From the NCBI GenBank assembly GCA_002403855.1, contig DHIO01000019.1, positions 35,050-86,880 on the forward strand: a DNA stretch of 51,831 nucleotides. Reading direction: 5' to 3'. This DNA comes from Acidimicrobiia bacterium UBA4744 (GTDB lineage Bacteria > Actinomycetota > Acidimicrobiia > Spongiisociales > UBA4744). A program made the position numbers and the translations under genes. Numbering within the stretch: the first letter of the stretch is position 1; the number at the start of each line of letters is the position of its first letter. The notes beneath the pieces are model-generated. The model had not been told where the DNA came from, ran no database searches, and worked only from the letters and a program-made list of their open reading frames with translations. Below are positions 8,553 through 16,493 of the stretch, in pieces.

Positions 8553-8575
8553 TCCGGGTTCCGGACGCCAAAACC
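8525..8575. repeat. Palindromic element A, copy 2 (overlaps the 3' end of the AbiEi-like gene)
   Basis: Perfect 13-bp arms GGTTTTGGCGTCC / GGACGCCAAAACC enclose 25 nt. The AbiEi-like gene's TAG stop lies in the loop, in the GGAGATAG core that copy 1 has as GGAAATAG. The convergent alkD gene ends 5 bp beyond. It may serve as a bidirectional terminator as well as marking the border of the cassette. Confidence 0.8.
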
Positions 8576-8580
8576 CAGAA

Positions 8581-9255
8581 TCAGAGGAGGTGTTTGGTCG
8601 CCTCACGAAAGCTGAGTCCGGACAGCCGGTTCCGGTGCTGCAGCGCGAACTCACGCACGGCGTCCGGTTCGCTCCTGGCGTATTCGCGGAGTGCCCACCC
8701 GATCGCCTTACGTATGAAGAATTCTCTCTCGTCGGCTCGCTTCAGGCAGTAGCCGAACAGCTGGTCTCGATCGGTCTGGTCTTTGTGCTTGATCTGGCTC
8801 AAGAGGGCGGTGCGACGGATCCACATGTCGGAATCGTCGATCCACCGGTCCAGCTTCGAGTGCATTCGTGCCCGGTCATCGAGCAGTACCTTCCCGATCA
8901 GGCGGATGGCAATGTCGTCGACGAAGTCCCACCACGCCCCTTCTACGATCATTCGCCGGTAGAGCGGCACCGACCCGATCGTCACGTACTCGGGATGATC
9001 GACGGCGACCCCAATGGCTGTGTACTTCTCTTCCCGGTGAGGTTGTGCCCAGAGCGCGGTGACTGCCGCGAGGTACTCGCGGCGCGAGGTGATCGGATAC
9101 CGGCGGCGCACCTCCCGGTGGATCTTCATCCGCTCCGGTTTTGTCACTCCGTAGAACGGCATGTCGGTCTTCAGGTAGGCAGCCATATCGGCCGCACGCT
9201 GCAGATCGCCGGCCTTCGCCAGCTCCCGGGCCAGAAACCGGGTCATCTCTTCCAT
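8581..9255 (-). CDS. DNA alkylation repair protein, AlkD-like
   Basis: The product (224 aa) is all-helical with HEAT-like repeats of the AlkD family: KTDMPFYGVTKPERMKIHREV near residue 30, WAQPHREEKYTAIGV, WWDFVDDIAIRLIGKVL, DMWIRRTALLSQI and FIRKAIGWALREYARS. The Trp-Asp pair in WWDFVD and the Arg in WIRRTALL correspond to conserved AlkD active-site positions. AlkD enzymes excise bulky or charged alkylated purines. The gene converges on the AbiEi-like gene with element A between them. A 17-bp inverted repeat directly precedes the start codon. It is probably transcribed alone. Confidence 0.88.
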   Translation of the reverse strand: MEEMTRFLARELAKAGDLQRAADMAAYLKTDMPFYGVTKPERMKIHREVRRRYPITSRREYLAAVTALWAQPHREEKYTAIGVAVDHPEYVTIGSVPLYRRMIVEGAWWDFVDDIAIRLIGKVLLDDRARMHSKLDRWIDDSDMWIRRTALLSQIKHKDQTDRDQLFGYCLKRADEREFFIRKAIGWALREYARSEPDAVREFALQHRNRLSGLSFREATKHLL

Positions 9256-9272
9256 GGCGCTACCGTAGCGCC
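9256..9272 (-). promoter_or_regulatory. Inverted repeat abutting the alkD start codon
   Basis: GGCGCTA (9256-9262) and TAGCGCC (9266-9272) form a perfect 7-bp stem with a 3-nt loop, ending on the base before the ATG. On the coding strand it contains TACGGT, 6 nt before the ATG, which could be the -10 of a leaderless promoter. The repeat could be an operator or could mask translation initiation. Confidence 0.35.
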
Positions 9273-9424
9273 GCCGCTGAGGACCATCATGATGTCGCGC
9301 GCCCGAAGGACGGCGCGGCGGCCGTCCTCGATTGCCGGCTGCCGATCGAGCACATAACGGGTCCGCCGGGTCGGTGCTACCACCCGGGAGGGGGGAACCG
9401 TTCGGGGCCTCCCGGAGCGCAGCT

Positions 9425-11002
9425 CTAACCGTCTGATGCCGCCCGCATGTTCTGGTGACCGGAGCGCACTGCCATCCAGGCCGCCTTGGCGGCCTTCATC
9501 GAGATCACCATCAGGACGGTGATCAGGACGGCTGAGGTGAGACACCAGGCGCACGTAGCGCCGATGACGAACGGCTCCAGGAACGTCAGGTATATGGAGA
9601 AGAGGGTGCCGGCCACGGTTATCGTTCCGATCACCAGCACCGCCCGGGTGGCGAGCGTCCCGTTGCTCAGCCTTGCCACGATCCAGGCTGCAATGATCGC
9701 CGCATAGCCGGCGAGCCCGAGGGCGCCCACCGGAACCAGGCCGAACAACTTGGCGTACTCGCTCTGCTGGACGGCGTTGCAGTTGCCCACCGGCCCGCAC
9801 ACCGCCGCAACACCGCTTGTTTCCACATGGGTCAGGTAGGCAGCAACGCCCATGCCGATCAGCGCCAGGATCGGAACCACCGGACCAAGCCGGCCGTCCG
9901 CGCCGGCCGAACGCCGGGATCGAGCAACCGCCACCACACTCGTGATCATCGCCACCAGAACCAGGACGGCAAGGGCGTTGCCGACCGGATCGCGCCGGTA
10001 CAGCTCCAACATCGTCGGTTCGGGTGCAGCCAGATCCTGCAGGGTCGATCCGGCCGGACTCGGGGGGCCGGCGACCGCCACGACCTCGTCCCCGCCGGCG
10101 GCGACCGGCGACGGGTCGGCCGGAAGGGCATCGCCGGAAGCCGAAGGTTCGAACGCCGGCCGGCCAATGGCCTCCAATTCGGCCCGCAGCACGGCATCGG
10201 CTACAGGACGGGGTGCCGGATCAGGATCCGACTGAGCGGGGGTGTCGGTATCAGGGTCCGGAATCTCCGGGGCGGAGGCGACCGGCAGAATCTGGTCCGC
10301 ATCGTCGGAGGGGGCACCGGGCGTCTCCGCCGTGACCGGTTCGGCGGGGGCGGTCGGTTCCGGTTGCGTTTCGGCGACCGGCGGCGACCCGGTGGCCGCG
10401 ACTATCTGAGCCAGACCGGCGATTTGCGGCCAGCCGCTACCACCGTTCGCCAAACCTCGCTCGATGATCCCGGGGAGTTGCGTCAGTATCTCTTGTGAGC
10501 CGACCAGCAAGTCACCGGCGATGGCCATCCGCGGCACTCCCAACCGACCTTCAGGGATTCCCGCACTCACCGTGTGATCGTCGTAGAAGTTTCTCCCTTG
10601 GGTCAACGAGACGTTCACCATGAGGAATTGGAGGTTCCCGTTGGAAATCTGGAAGAACGCCAGCTCTTCCTGGGAAAGGCCTGTTTCGTTCCACACCTGC
10701 CCGGGTCCGCCGTATCTTTCGAAGACTTCGGGGATCTCTCTCATCACCTGCTGACAGTGCGAGCACGTGGGCGAGAAGAAGAGAACCGCCCGAACCACCG
10801 ACGCTTGCGCCGGCGCCGAAGCGGCCGGAAATGCCAGCCAGAACAAGGTGAGCAGCAGGACGGAGAGGATCCAGTGCCGACGTCGAATCCGAGCGGAGTG
10901 GGTCGAAGGGGTTGCGGTGCCCGGCAAGGATTGCGTCTGGGTCGGCGCCAGGGGGGTGTTCCCACCGGCCACGAGACCAGCTCTGGCGTTTCGCATCTGC
11001 AC
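9425..11002 (-). CDS. Thioredoxin-like domain fused to vitamin K epoxide reductase (VKOR) family membrane protein
   Basis: A 525-aa protein. A membrane anchor or signal near residues 43-65 is followed by a thioredoxin-like domain with CSHC at 80-83 (LFFSPTCSHCQQVMREIPEVF). A linker of about 130 residues rich in Pro, Glu and Ala comes next. The C-terminal VKOR domain has several membrane helices, the Cys pair in CGPVGNCNAVQQSEYA (about 401 and 407) and the active-site CAWC (about 483-486). VKOR re-oxidises disulfide-forming thioredoxins using quinone, so this is probably a self-contained oxidative-folding enzyme for exported proteins. The order (Trx first, VKOR last) and the long linker are notable. 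GTG 11002 or ATG 10996 may be the start. Confidence 0.87.
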   Translation of the reverse strand: MQMRNARAGLVAGGNTPLAPTQTQSLPGTATPSTHSARIRRRHWILSVLLLTLFWLAFPAASAPAQASVVRAVLFFSPTCSHCQQVMREIPEVFERYGGPGQVWNETGLSQEELAFFQISNGNLQFLMVNVSLTQGRNFYDDHTVSAGIPEGRLGVPRMAIAGDLLVGSQEILTQLPGIIERGLANGGSGWPQIAGLAQIVAATGSPPVAETQPEPTAPAEPVTAETPGAPSDDADQILPVASAPEIPDPDTDTPAQSDPDPAPRPVADAVLRAELEAIGRPAFEPSASGDALPADPSPVAAGGDEVVAVAGPPSPAGSTLQDLAAPEPTMLELYRRDPVGNALAVLVLVAMITSVVAVARSRRSAGADGRLGPVVPILALIGMGVAAYLTHVETSGVAAVCGPVGNCNAVQQSEYAKLFGLVPVGALGLAGYAAIIAAWIVARLSNGTLATRAVLVIGTITVAGTLFSIYLTFLEPFVIGATCAWCLTSAVLITVLMVISMKAAKAAWMAVRSGHQNMRAASDG

Positions 11003-11256
11003 GGGCGTCCTTCGGATTCACAAGGGGTTACTCGCCCATGCATCGTTCATCGGATCCGAGAAGTCTTGCCTTGAGCGGTACGAGGAAGTCTGCCACAACG
11101 GCCCGTCGTCACCAAAGCGCGCAACCTCCGCCGGGGCAGGTTGTTCTTCGATTTTGCTCGATTGCTCACCGAGGGACTGACCTTCGGACCACGCCCCTAC
11201 CGTCGGTCTCGACGAGGGCGAGCCGCCCCTCGAACAACCCCCGCCGAGGAGTAGCC

Positions 11257-12855
11257 CTAGGCCATCGCCACCAGTTCCAGCAGCGACTCGTCGAAGTAAT
11301 CGACGTCCCCGTCGGGCATCATCATCACCCGGTCCGGGTGCAGGTCTGCGACGAAGTCGGTGTCGTGGCTGACCAGCACAATCGTGCCCTGGTACACGCG
11401 CAGTGCTTCAACCAGCGCTTCCTTGGCCTGAGGATCGAGGTTGTTGGTCGGCTCGTCCAGGAGCAAGACGTTGGGTCGGGATACGACCAGCCGGCAGAGC
11501 GCCAGTTTGGTCTTCTCTCCGCCGGAAAGGGTGCCGGCGTCCTGGTCGACCTTGTCCCCCAAGAGAAAGTGACCGAGCAGGGTGCGCAGGATGGGGTCGG
11601 GTTGGTCCGAAACCTCGCGCATGTGGTCGAAGACCGAGATACCGGGCTTGATCTGCTCGTGTTCCTGGGCGTAGTACCCCAACGAAGCGTTGTAGCCGAC
11701 GTCGACCTCACCGAGATCAGGTGTTTCTACGCCCGCAAGGATCCGCAGCAAGGTGGTCTTGCCGGCACCGTTGAGACCCATGATCAGCAACCGTTCACTT
11801 CGATCGAGATCGAAGTCAACATCCACGAACACGAGGTTGTCACCATACGATTTCGCCAGTCCCTCCGCCTTCAGCGGGGTCCGGCCGGATGGCTCCGGCT
11901 GGGGGAACCGAACGGCGACACTCTTGCCGCGTCCTCGCACTTCAACCAGCTCACGTTTGATCCGATCGGCTCGCGTCTGCATGGTCTTGGCCTTGCGGGC
12001 CATCTTCTCCGTGGTCCCCTTGAAGCGAGCCACCGTTGCCTCGAGCTGGGCGATCTTCTCATCCTGGTGCTTCCGCTCACGTTGCCGTTGTTCCCTGCGA
12101 CGATCCCGTTCGGTCAGGAAATGGGAGTAGTTGCCGCGAAAGGCATCGATCTCGCCATGTTCGAGGGAGAGGACCGAGGTGATCGCCTCATCGAGCAGAG
12201 GAAGATCGTGGCTCACCACCAGCAGGGCACCCCGGTAGTCGCCCAGGTAACCCATCAGCCAGGTTTTGGCATCGAGGTCGAGGTGGTTGGTCGGTTCGTC
12301 GAGCAGCATCACCTCCGTCTCTGCGAACAGAATCCGGGCCAGCTCCACCCGGCGGCGCTGCCCTCCCGACATGGTGGCCACGGGTTGGGACAGCTCATCG
12401 TTGCCGATTCCCAGAGAAGCGGCAGTCCGCTTGGCTTCGGCCTCGGCAACAAAGCCGCCCCGCGCCTCGAACTGGTCCTGCAATCGGGCGTGGTTGCGGA
12501 TGGCTCGATCTCGTCGCTCACCTTCGAGGCGTTCGATCTTGCGGCGAGCGTCCTCGATCCTTCGCTGCAGGGCCCCGATTTCGCGGGCTGCCAGGATTCG
12601 CTCCAGGGCGGTGGCATCGGGATGTTCAAGGTCCGGCAGGGCGGCCTCTTGCGAGAAGTAGCCGAGGTTGCCGCTCCGCAGGATGGAACCGGCCGCCGGG
12701 GATCGGTACCCCACCAAGGTGCGCATCAGCGTGGTCTTGCCGGTGCCGTTGCGTCCCACCAGGCCCACCTTGTCGCCCGGTTGCAGGCTGAACGAAGCCC
12801 CTTCCAGGAGAATCCGGGGGCCTACCTCGATACGAACATCACGGGCAATGAGCAT
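11257..12855 (-). CDS. ABC-F family ATPase
   Basis: Two ABC ATPase modules lie in a single 532-aa chain without membrane segments, which defines ABC-F. Module one has GRNGTGKTT (about residues 35-43), MSGGQRRRVELARIL and LLDEPTNHLD. A charged linker of about 80 residues follows (ERDRRREQRQRERKHQDEKI). Module two has GLNGAGKTT, LSGGEKTKLALCRL and LLDEPTNNLDPQ. ABC-F proteins act on the ribosome in translation or in antibiotic protection; which role applies is unknown. The gene lies alone on the minus strand, with 63 bp to the glycosylase gene upstream and about 250 bp of gene-free DNA downstream. Confidence 0.9.
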   Translation of the reverse strand: MLIARDVRIEVGPRILLEGASFSLQPGDKVGLVGRNGTGKTTLMRTLVGYRSPAAGSILRSGNLGYFSQEAALPDLEHPDATALERILAAREIGALQRRIEDARRKIERLEGERRDRAIRNHARLQDQFEARGGFVAEAEAKRTAASLGIGNDELSQPVATMSGGQRRRVELARILFAETEVMLLDEPTNHLDLDAKTWLMGYLGDYRGALLVVSHDLPLLDEAITSVLSLEHGEIDAFRGNYSHFLTERDRRREQRQRERKHQDEKIAQLEATVARFKGTTEKMARKAKTMQTRADRIKRELVEVRGRGKSVAVRFPQPEPSGRTPLKAEGLAKSYGDNLVFVDVDFDLDRSERLLIMGLNGAGKTTLLRILAGVETPDLGEVDVGYNASLGYYAQEHEQIKPGISVFDHMREVSDQPDPILRTLLGHFLLGDKVDQDAGTLSGGEKTKLALCRLVVSRPNVLLLDEPTNNLDPQAKEALVEALRVYQGTIVLVSHDTDFVADLHPDRVMMMPDGDVDYFDESLLELVAMA

Positions 12856-12918
12856 GAACCGACGAAAGGCTAGCCAGTCGTCGACCTTGCCATGGGGGAA
12901 TTGTCAGACCAGAGCCCT

Positions 12919-13539
12919 TCACTCTCTGCCTCTGAGATAGTGAAACCAGAGGATCCGGGCGGCGACCGCCCGCCAGGGACGCCAGGGCTCGGCCACGTCC
13001 ACCATCGCCTCCGTCGAGGGTCGGAACGGCAATCCTTTCACGTCCGAAACGGCTGCCTGCAAGGCAACGTCGGCCGCCGGCCAGACATCCGGACGTTTCA
13101 ACGCCATCAGGAGATAGGTGTCAGCCGTCCACGGTCCGATCCCCTTCAATGAGGTGAGGGTGGTTCGCGCCGCATCGTCGTCCAACCGTTCGATCATCTC
13201 GAGATCCAGCGAACCGTCGAGAAGTGCCCGCGCCAGATGCCGGCCGTAACTTGCCTTCTGGCGACTGAACCCGATAGCCCTGAGCGCCATATCGTCAAGC
13301 GATAGGAAGTGTTCCGGCCTCACCGACGGGACGGCATTGACCAGCCGGTCGTAGGCCGCCCGCGCCGAGGCCAGCGACACTTGCTGTTCGAGAATGATCT
13401 TCAGCAGGGTCGCAAAGCCCGGCTCGCGAGACCAGAGCGGAGAAGTACCGTACCGGTGGACGACGCCGGCCAGATCGGGGTCTTGATCCGTGAGGGTGGT
13501 GGCCCCCTCTGCCAGAGTGGTCTCGTCAAGCCTCCTCAT
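12919..13539 (-). CDS. DNA-3-methyladenine glycosylase 2 family protein (HhH-GPD)
   Basis: A 206-aa helix-hairpin-helix glycosylase. ILEQQVSLASARAAYDRL lies near residue 50, the hairpin LKGIGPWTADTYLLMAL near 131-147, and the catalytic Asp is in PAADVALQ near residue 157. It would remove alkylated bases. The frame continues upstream, but ATG 13539 overlaps the methyltransferase stop (ATGA) and gives the usual family length. It is the last gene of the PIG-L, methyltransferase and glycosylase cluster. Confidence 0.87.
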   Translation of the reverse strand: MRRLDETTLAEGATTLTDQDPDLAGVVHRYGTSPLWSREPGFATLLKIILEQQVSLASARAAYDRLVNAVPSVRPEHFLSLDDMALRAIGFSRQKASYGRHLARALLDGSLDLEMIERLDDDAARTTLTSLKGIGPWTADTYLLMALKRPDVWPAADVALQAAVSDVKGLPFRPSTEAMVDVAEPWRPWRAVAARILWFHYLRGRE

Positions 13540-14363
13540 CTCGCGATGGGCCACGAGACGGTCACGATTGTCCGCTCCCGACTCCCCACGAAGTACCGGC
13601 CGTCCTCCTCCGTGATATCGGGTGCCAGCAGGTCTCGGAGCTCGTCGCGACGGTCGCGCGGCAATACCAACCGCTTCCCGTAGTGGTCCAGGATCTCCTC
13701 CCAGCTCTCGAACCACACCTGGCCGGACCGGGACCACACCTCGACCTCCGGAGAAGTCCCACAGACCTGTTCGACCACCGCCACGAAGTCCTGGTAGGTC
13801 GGCCCGGTTGGACGCTCCAGCCCGTGGAGGGCCCGGTAGTAGGGAACCAGACCCGACCACGGATGGTCCGGCGTGAGTTCCACCACCACGCCTCTCCGGG
13901 CGTGCCCGCAGAGCTCCCGGACGAACGGCCCGATTTCCTGCACGTCGTAGACCACATGGGCGCAGATGACGACGTCGTGGACGTCAACCACGCCGGCCGT
14001 CTCCGGCCAGCTGCCCTCGATCAACCGAACCGCGACGCCCAACTCCGCGGCACGCTCTCGAAGACCATCGGCCAGCTCCGGGTTCTTCTCTACGGCGGTA
14101 AGCGGGTGGTCCTGGGCGTGAGGAAACGACGCCCGCCCGGTCCCCGCCCCGACGTCGAGAAGCGTCCCATTGTGAGGGAGGAGGGAACCGATGATGAGAT
14201 TGGTGGGGGTCTCGATGCCCTGCTCCCGGGCGATCTGCACCCTCCTCTCCCACAGTTCCGGCGACCACCCGTAGGGCGAATCCGGCACGGCATCGAGCAT
14301 CTCGGGCGGAATGGCCCACTCTTCGAGCAGACGCTGCCACCGGCCAGTCGGGAACTCCGTCAT
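13536..14363 (-). CDS. Class I SAM-dependent methyltransferase
   Basis: In this 275-aa protein the SAM-binding motif I is LLDVGAGTGRASF near residue 70. An acidic residue after the next strand (AVEKNPELADGL) would bind the ribose, and VHDVVICAHVVYDV corresponds to motif II. The N-terminal 55 residues are a helical cap. The substrate is unknown. The start overlaps the PIG-L stop and the end overlaps the glycosylase start (both ATGA), so the three are one translationally coupled unit. Confidence 0.82.
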   Translation of the reverse strand: MTEFPTGRWQRLLEEWAIPPEMLDAVPDSPYGWSPELWERRVQIAREQGIETPTNLIIGSLLPHNGTLLDVGAGTGRASFPHAQDHPLTAVEKNPELADGLRERAAELGVAVRLIEGSWPETAGVVDVHDVVICAHVVYDVQEIGPFVRELCGHARRGVVVELTPDHPWSGLVPYYRALHGLERPTGPTYQDFVAVVEQVCGTSPEVEVWSRSGQVWFESWEEILDHYGKRLVLPRDRRDELRDLLAPDITEEDGRYFVGSRERTIVTVSWPIAR

Positions 14364-15205
14364 CGCAGACCGGCGAAGAGGTCGTCCTCGCGATCGGGTG
14401 CATCGATCCGGCTCACGATCCGCATGAAGCTCTCCCGCCCGAAGACCTCGGGACGAGCTTCCTCGGGGACCCGGAACAGCCACCAGTCTTCGGGAATCTG
14501 GCTGCGGTGAGCGCTCCAGGCTTCGAACTTGCGGTCGACATGGTCCCGCACGTCCACCCAGGCGGTGATGTCCTCGTCCGGAATCCCCGCCGCCGGACTC
14601 CGGTGGAATTCCTCTTCGGTGATTTCCCCGGCCTCGAAAAGGGCCCTGCGAAAAGCCAGGGTACGGGAGCGCGGAAAGGTCACCCAATACAGCTTGCAGG
14701 GTGTCCACAGCCCTTCTCCCTCAGCGGGCGGAAACCGGCCTACGTCGTCGGCGCCGAAGAAGGCGGCGGTGCCCACCCGGTTGACCTGAATGTGGTCGGG
14801 ATGGCCGTACCCGCCGAAGGGGTCGTAAGCGATCACCACCTCCGGCTGATAGCGACGAATCAGATGCACCAGACGGCCGGTGGCCTCCATGAACCCGGCG
14901 TTCCAGAATGCATCCGGATGCCGGTTGTCCTCGGTGCCCATCATCCCCGAGTCCCGGTAGCCCAGGAACTCGTGGTGAGTAAGGCCCAGCACCTCGGCCG
15001 CCTCCGCCATCTCCGCAGACCGGATCTCAGCGAGGCGCGGCACGAGGTCCTCAGGGTTCTCATAGTTGTGGATCTCCCCCACGGCCCCGTCGGTGGCGGT
15101 GACCACCACCACCTGTTCCCCTTCCCCGGCGTAGCGGGCCAGGGTTCCCCCGGTCGAGGTGGTTTCATCGTCGGGGTGAGCATGGAAGGCGAGCAGTCCG
15201 GCCAT
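14360..15205 (-). CDS. PIG-L family deacetylase (MshB/Mca-like)
   Basis: The 281-aa enzyme begins with the zinc-binding motif AHPDDE (residues 8-13), and its other metal ligand is in YGHPDHIQVNRVG near residue 140. Actinobacterial members include MshB, which makes mycothiol, and Mca, which cleaves mycothiol conjugates. The length and the late TAWVDVRDHVDRKFEAW segment fit Mca-type enzymes, but the exact substrate is inferred. It heads a three-gene coupled cluster with a methyltransferase and a base-excision glycosylase, an unexpected pairing for mycothiol metabolism. Upstream is about 150 bp without a recognised feature. Confidence 0.85.
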   Translation of the reverse strand: MAGLLAFHAHPDDETTSTGGTLARYAGEGEQVVVVTATDGAVGEIHNYENPEDLVPRLAEIRSAEMAEAAEVLGLTHHEFLGYRDSGMMGTEDNRHPDAFWNAGFMEATGRLVHLIRRYQPEVVIAYDPFGGYGHPDHIQVNRVGTAAFFGADDVGRFPPAEGEGLWTPCKLYWVTFPRSRTLAFRRALFEAGEITEEEFHRSPAAGIPDEDITAWVDVRDHVDRKFEAWSAHRSQIPEDWWLFRVPEEARPEVFGRESFMRIVSRIDAPDREDDLFAGLR

Positions 15206-15358
15206 GGGCAGACGACTCTAGCGAGGAACGATGAGCGGGACAGGGCCCACGGACGTATTCCCAAACACCACCTTCACACCCGCAGACCCTGCACCGCCAT
15301 TCTCCACCTCAACGCAGCCTATGTCGAGGGGGAACGGCGGGTTGTGAACCACGAGTTC

Positions 15359-15883
15359 TCAGATCTCCGACTTGAGCAGCCCGTACAGCAAGAGATCGGT
15401 CCGCTCGCCACCTTTCACCACGGCTCGGCGCAAGCGCCCTTCGAGTTGATAACCCGCCTTCTCGAGCACCCGGGCCGAGGCTGCATTCCAGGCGAAGACG
15501 GTGGCCTGCAGCCGCTCGAGATCGAAGGTCTCGAAGGCGTAGGCGCTCAACGCTTTCGCCAGGGCGGTCGCCACTCCTCGGGCCCAGTAGCTGCGGCCCA
15601 GCCAGTAGCCGATCTCTCCAGATCCGGTCCGCTCACCTCCGAGCAGTCTCACTCCTGCCCCGCCGGCCAGTTGCGCGTCGACCTCGACCGCAAAGCTCCG
15701 GGTGGGTTCACCCTCGGCCTGGCAGGCTTTGATCCATGCCTCGGCATCGGCAGCGGTGTAAGGATGCGGGAACCGGTCGGTGAGATTGCGCCAAACCTCA
15801 CGGTCGTTGGCGATCCGGACCAGGGCATCCCGATCCGCCATTCGACTGGGTCGCAGGCGGCAGAGACCGGCGTCAATCTCCAT
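15359..15883 (-). CDS. GNAT family N-acetyltransferase (RimJ/RimL type)
   Basis: A 174-aa acetyltransferase with the RimJ-like layout: CRLRPSRMADRDALVRIAND at the start, GEIGYWLGRSYWARGVATAL for acetyl-CoA binding (WARGVATAL is motif A) near residues 90-110, and NAASARVLEKAGYQLEGRLR near 140-160. It would acetylate a protein N-terminus or a small amine; the target is unknown. ATG 15883 gives the family start, although the frame is open for 13 more codons. It is divergent from the SRPBCC gene. Confidence 0.85.
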   Translation of the reverse strand: MEIDAGLCRLRPSRMADRDALVRIANDREVWRNLTDRFPHPYTAADAEAWIKACQAEGEPTRSFAVEVDAQLAGGAGVRLLGGERTGSGEIGYWLGRSYWARGVATALAKALSAYAFETFDLERLQATVFAWNAASARVLEKAGYQLEGRLRRAVVKGGERTDLLLYGLLKSEI

Positions 15884-16038
15884 CGCGCTCTCCCCAATCG
15901 ACCGGCCCAACCGCCGCCGCACCCAGCACGGCCAGACGCACAGGGTCGAGCGCCATGCGCAGGTATTCCGTCGGACCGATCATGGCAGGACAGTATCAAA
16001 CCCTTGCGTTGTCCGGGCCGAGACCATACGCTCTTTCT

Positions 16039-16482
16039 GTGGCACCCGACCGCTTCACGTACGCCGTCCACCTGGACACAACGCCCGAGCGCGCCTGGGC
16101 TACTCTCCAGGAACCGGAGACCTGGGGCGGAATTGCCGGTGTACAGCGTGTCTACGACGCCACCTACCATCCGGACGGCACACTGAGCGGCTACCGCTTC
16201 CTGGCAGAAGCCGGAATGAAACCCTATGAAGGAACCGCCACCACGATCGAGGCGGATGCACCGTCGCTGATGGTGGTCTCCGTCGACACCGCCGAGGTGG
16301 AAGGGACGATTACGACGGAACTCCGTTCGTCGAACCCGCACGGGACCGAGATGACCGTATCACTGCGAATCCGGGCAAGAGGAATCCTCGGAGCGATGTT
16401 CTTTCCGGTAGTGAGCAGAGCGATCGGGTCTGGCTTCTCCCGGCAGATCGACGAGATCGCCCGGCGGATCGAAAAAGCCTGA
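16039..16482 (+). CDS. SRPBCC (CoxG/START-like) superfamily protein
   Basis: At 147 aa, the protein begins with DRFTYAVHLDTTPERAWATL and continues PETWGGIAGVQRV, then a long beta sheet and an amphipathic C-terminal helix (GSGFSRQIDEIARRIEKA). This is the ligand-binding SRPBCC fold. The in-frame ATG at 15955 is an alternative start, but the domain begins right at GTG 16039. A TACGCT -10-like box ends 7 nt before this GTG, suggesting a leaderless transcript. The ligand is unknown. Confidence 0.75.
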   Translation: MAPDRFTYAVHLDTTPERAWATLQEPETWGGIAGVQRVYDATYHPDGTLSGYRFLAEAGMKPYEGTATTIEADAPSLMVVSVDTAEVEGTITTELRSSNPHGTEMTVSLRIRARGILGAMFFPVVSRAIGSGFSRQIDEIARRIEKA

Positions 16483-16493
16483 TACTTCCTACG

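Noticed and set aside
10912..12873. Open frame of 653 codons opposite the ABC-F gene
   Set aside because: Antisense artefact of high GC; the minus strand encodes complete ABC motifs.
14507..16186. Open frame of 559 codons crossing the PIG-L and acetyltransferase genes
   Set aside because: It spans two well-supported genes and a gap in antisense, with composition typical of shadow frames.
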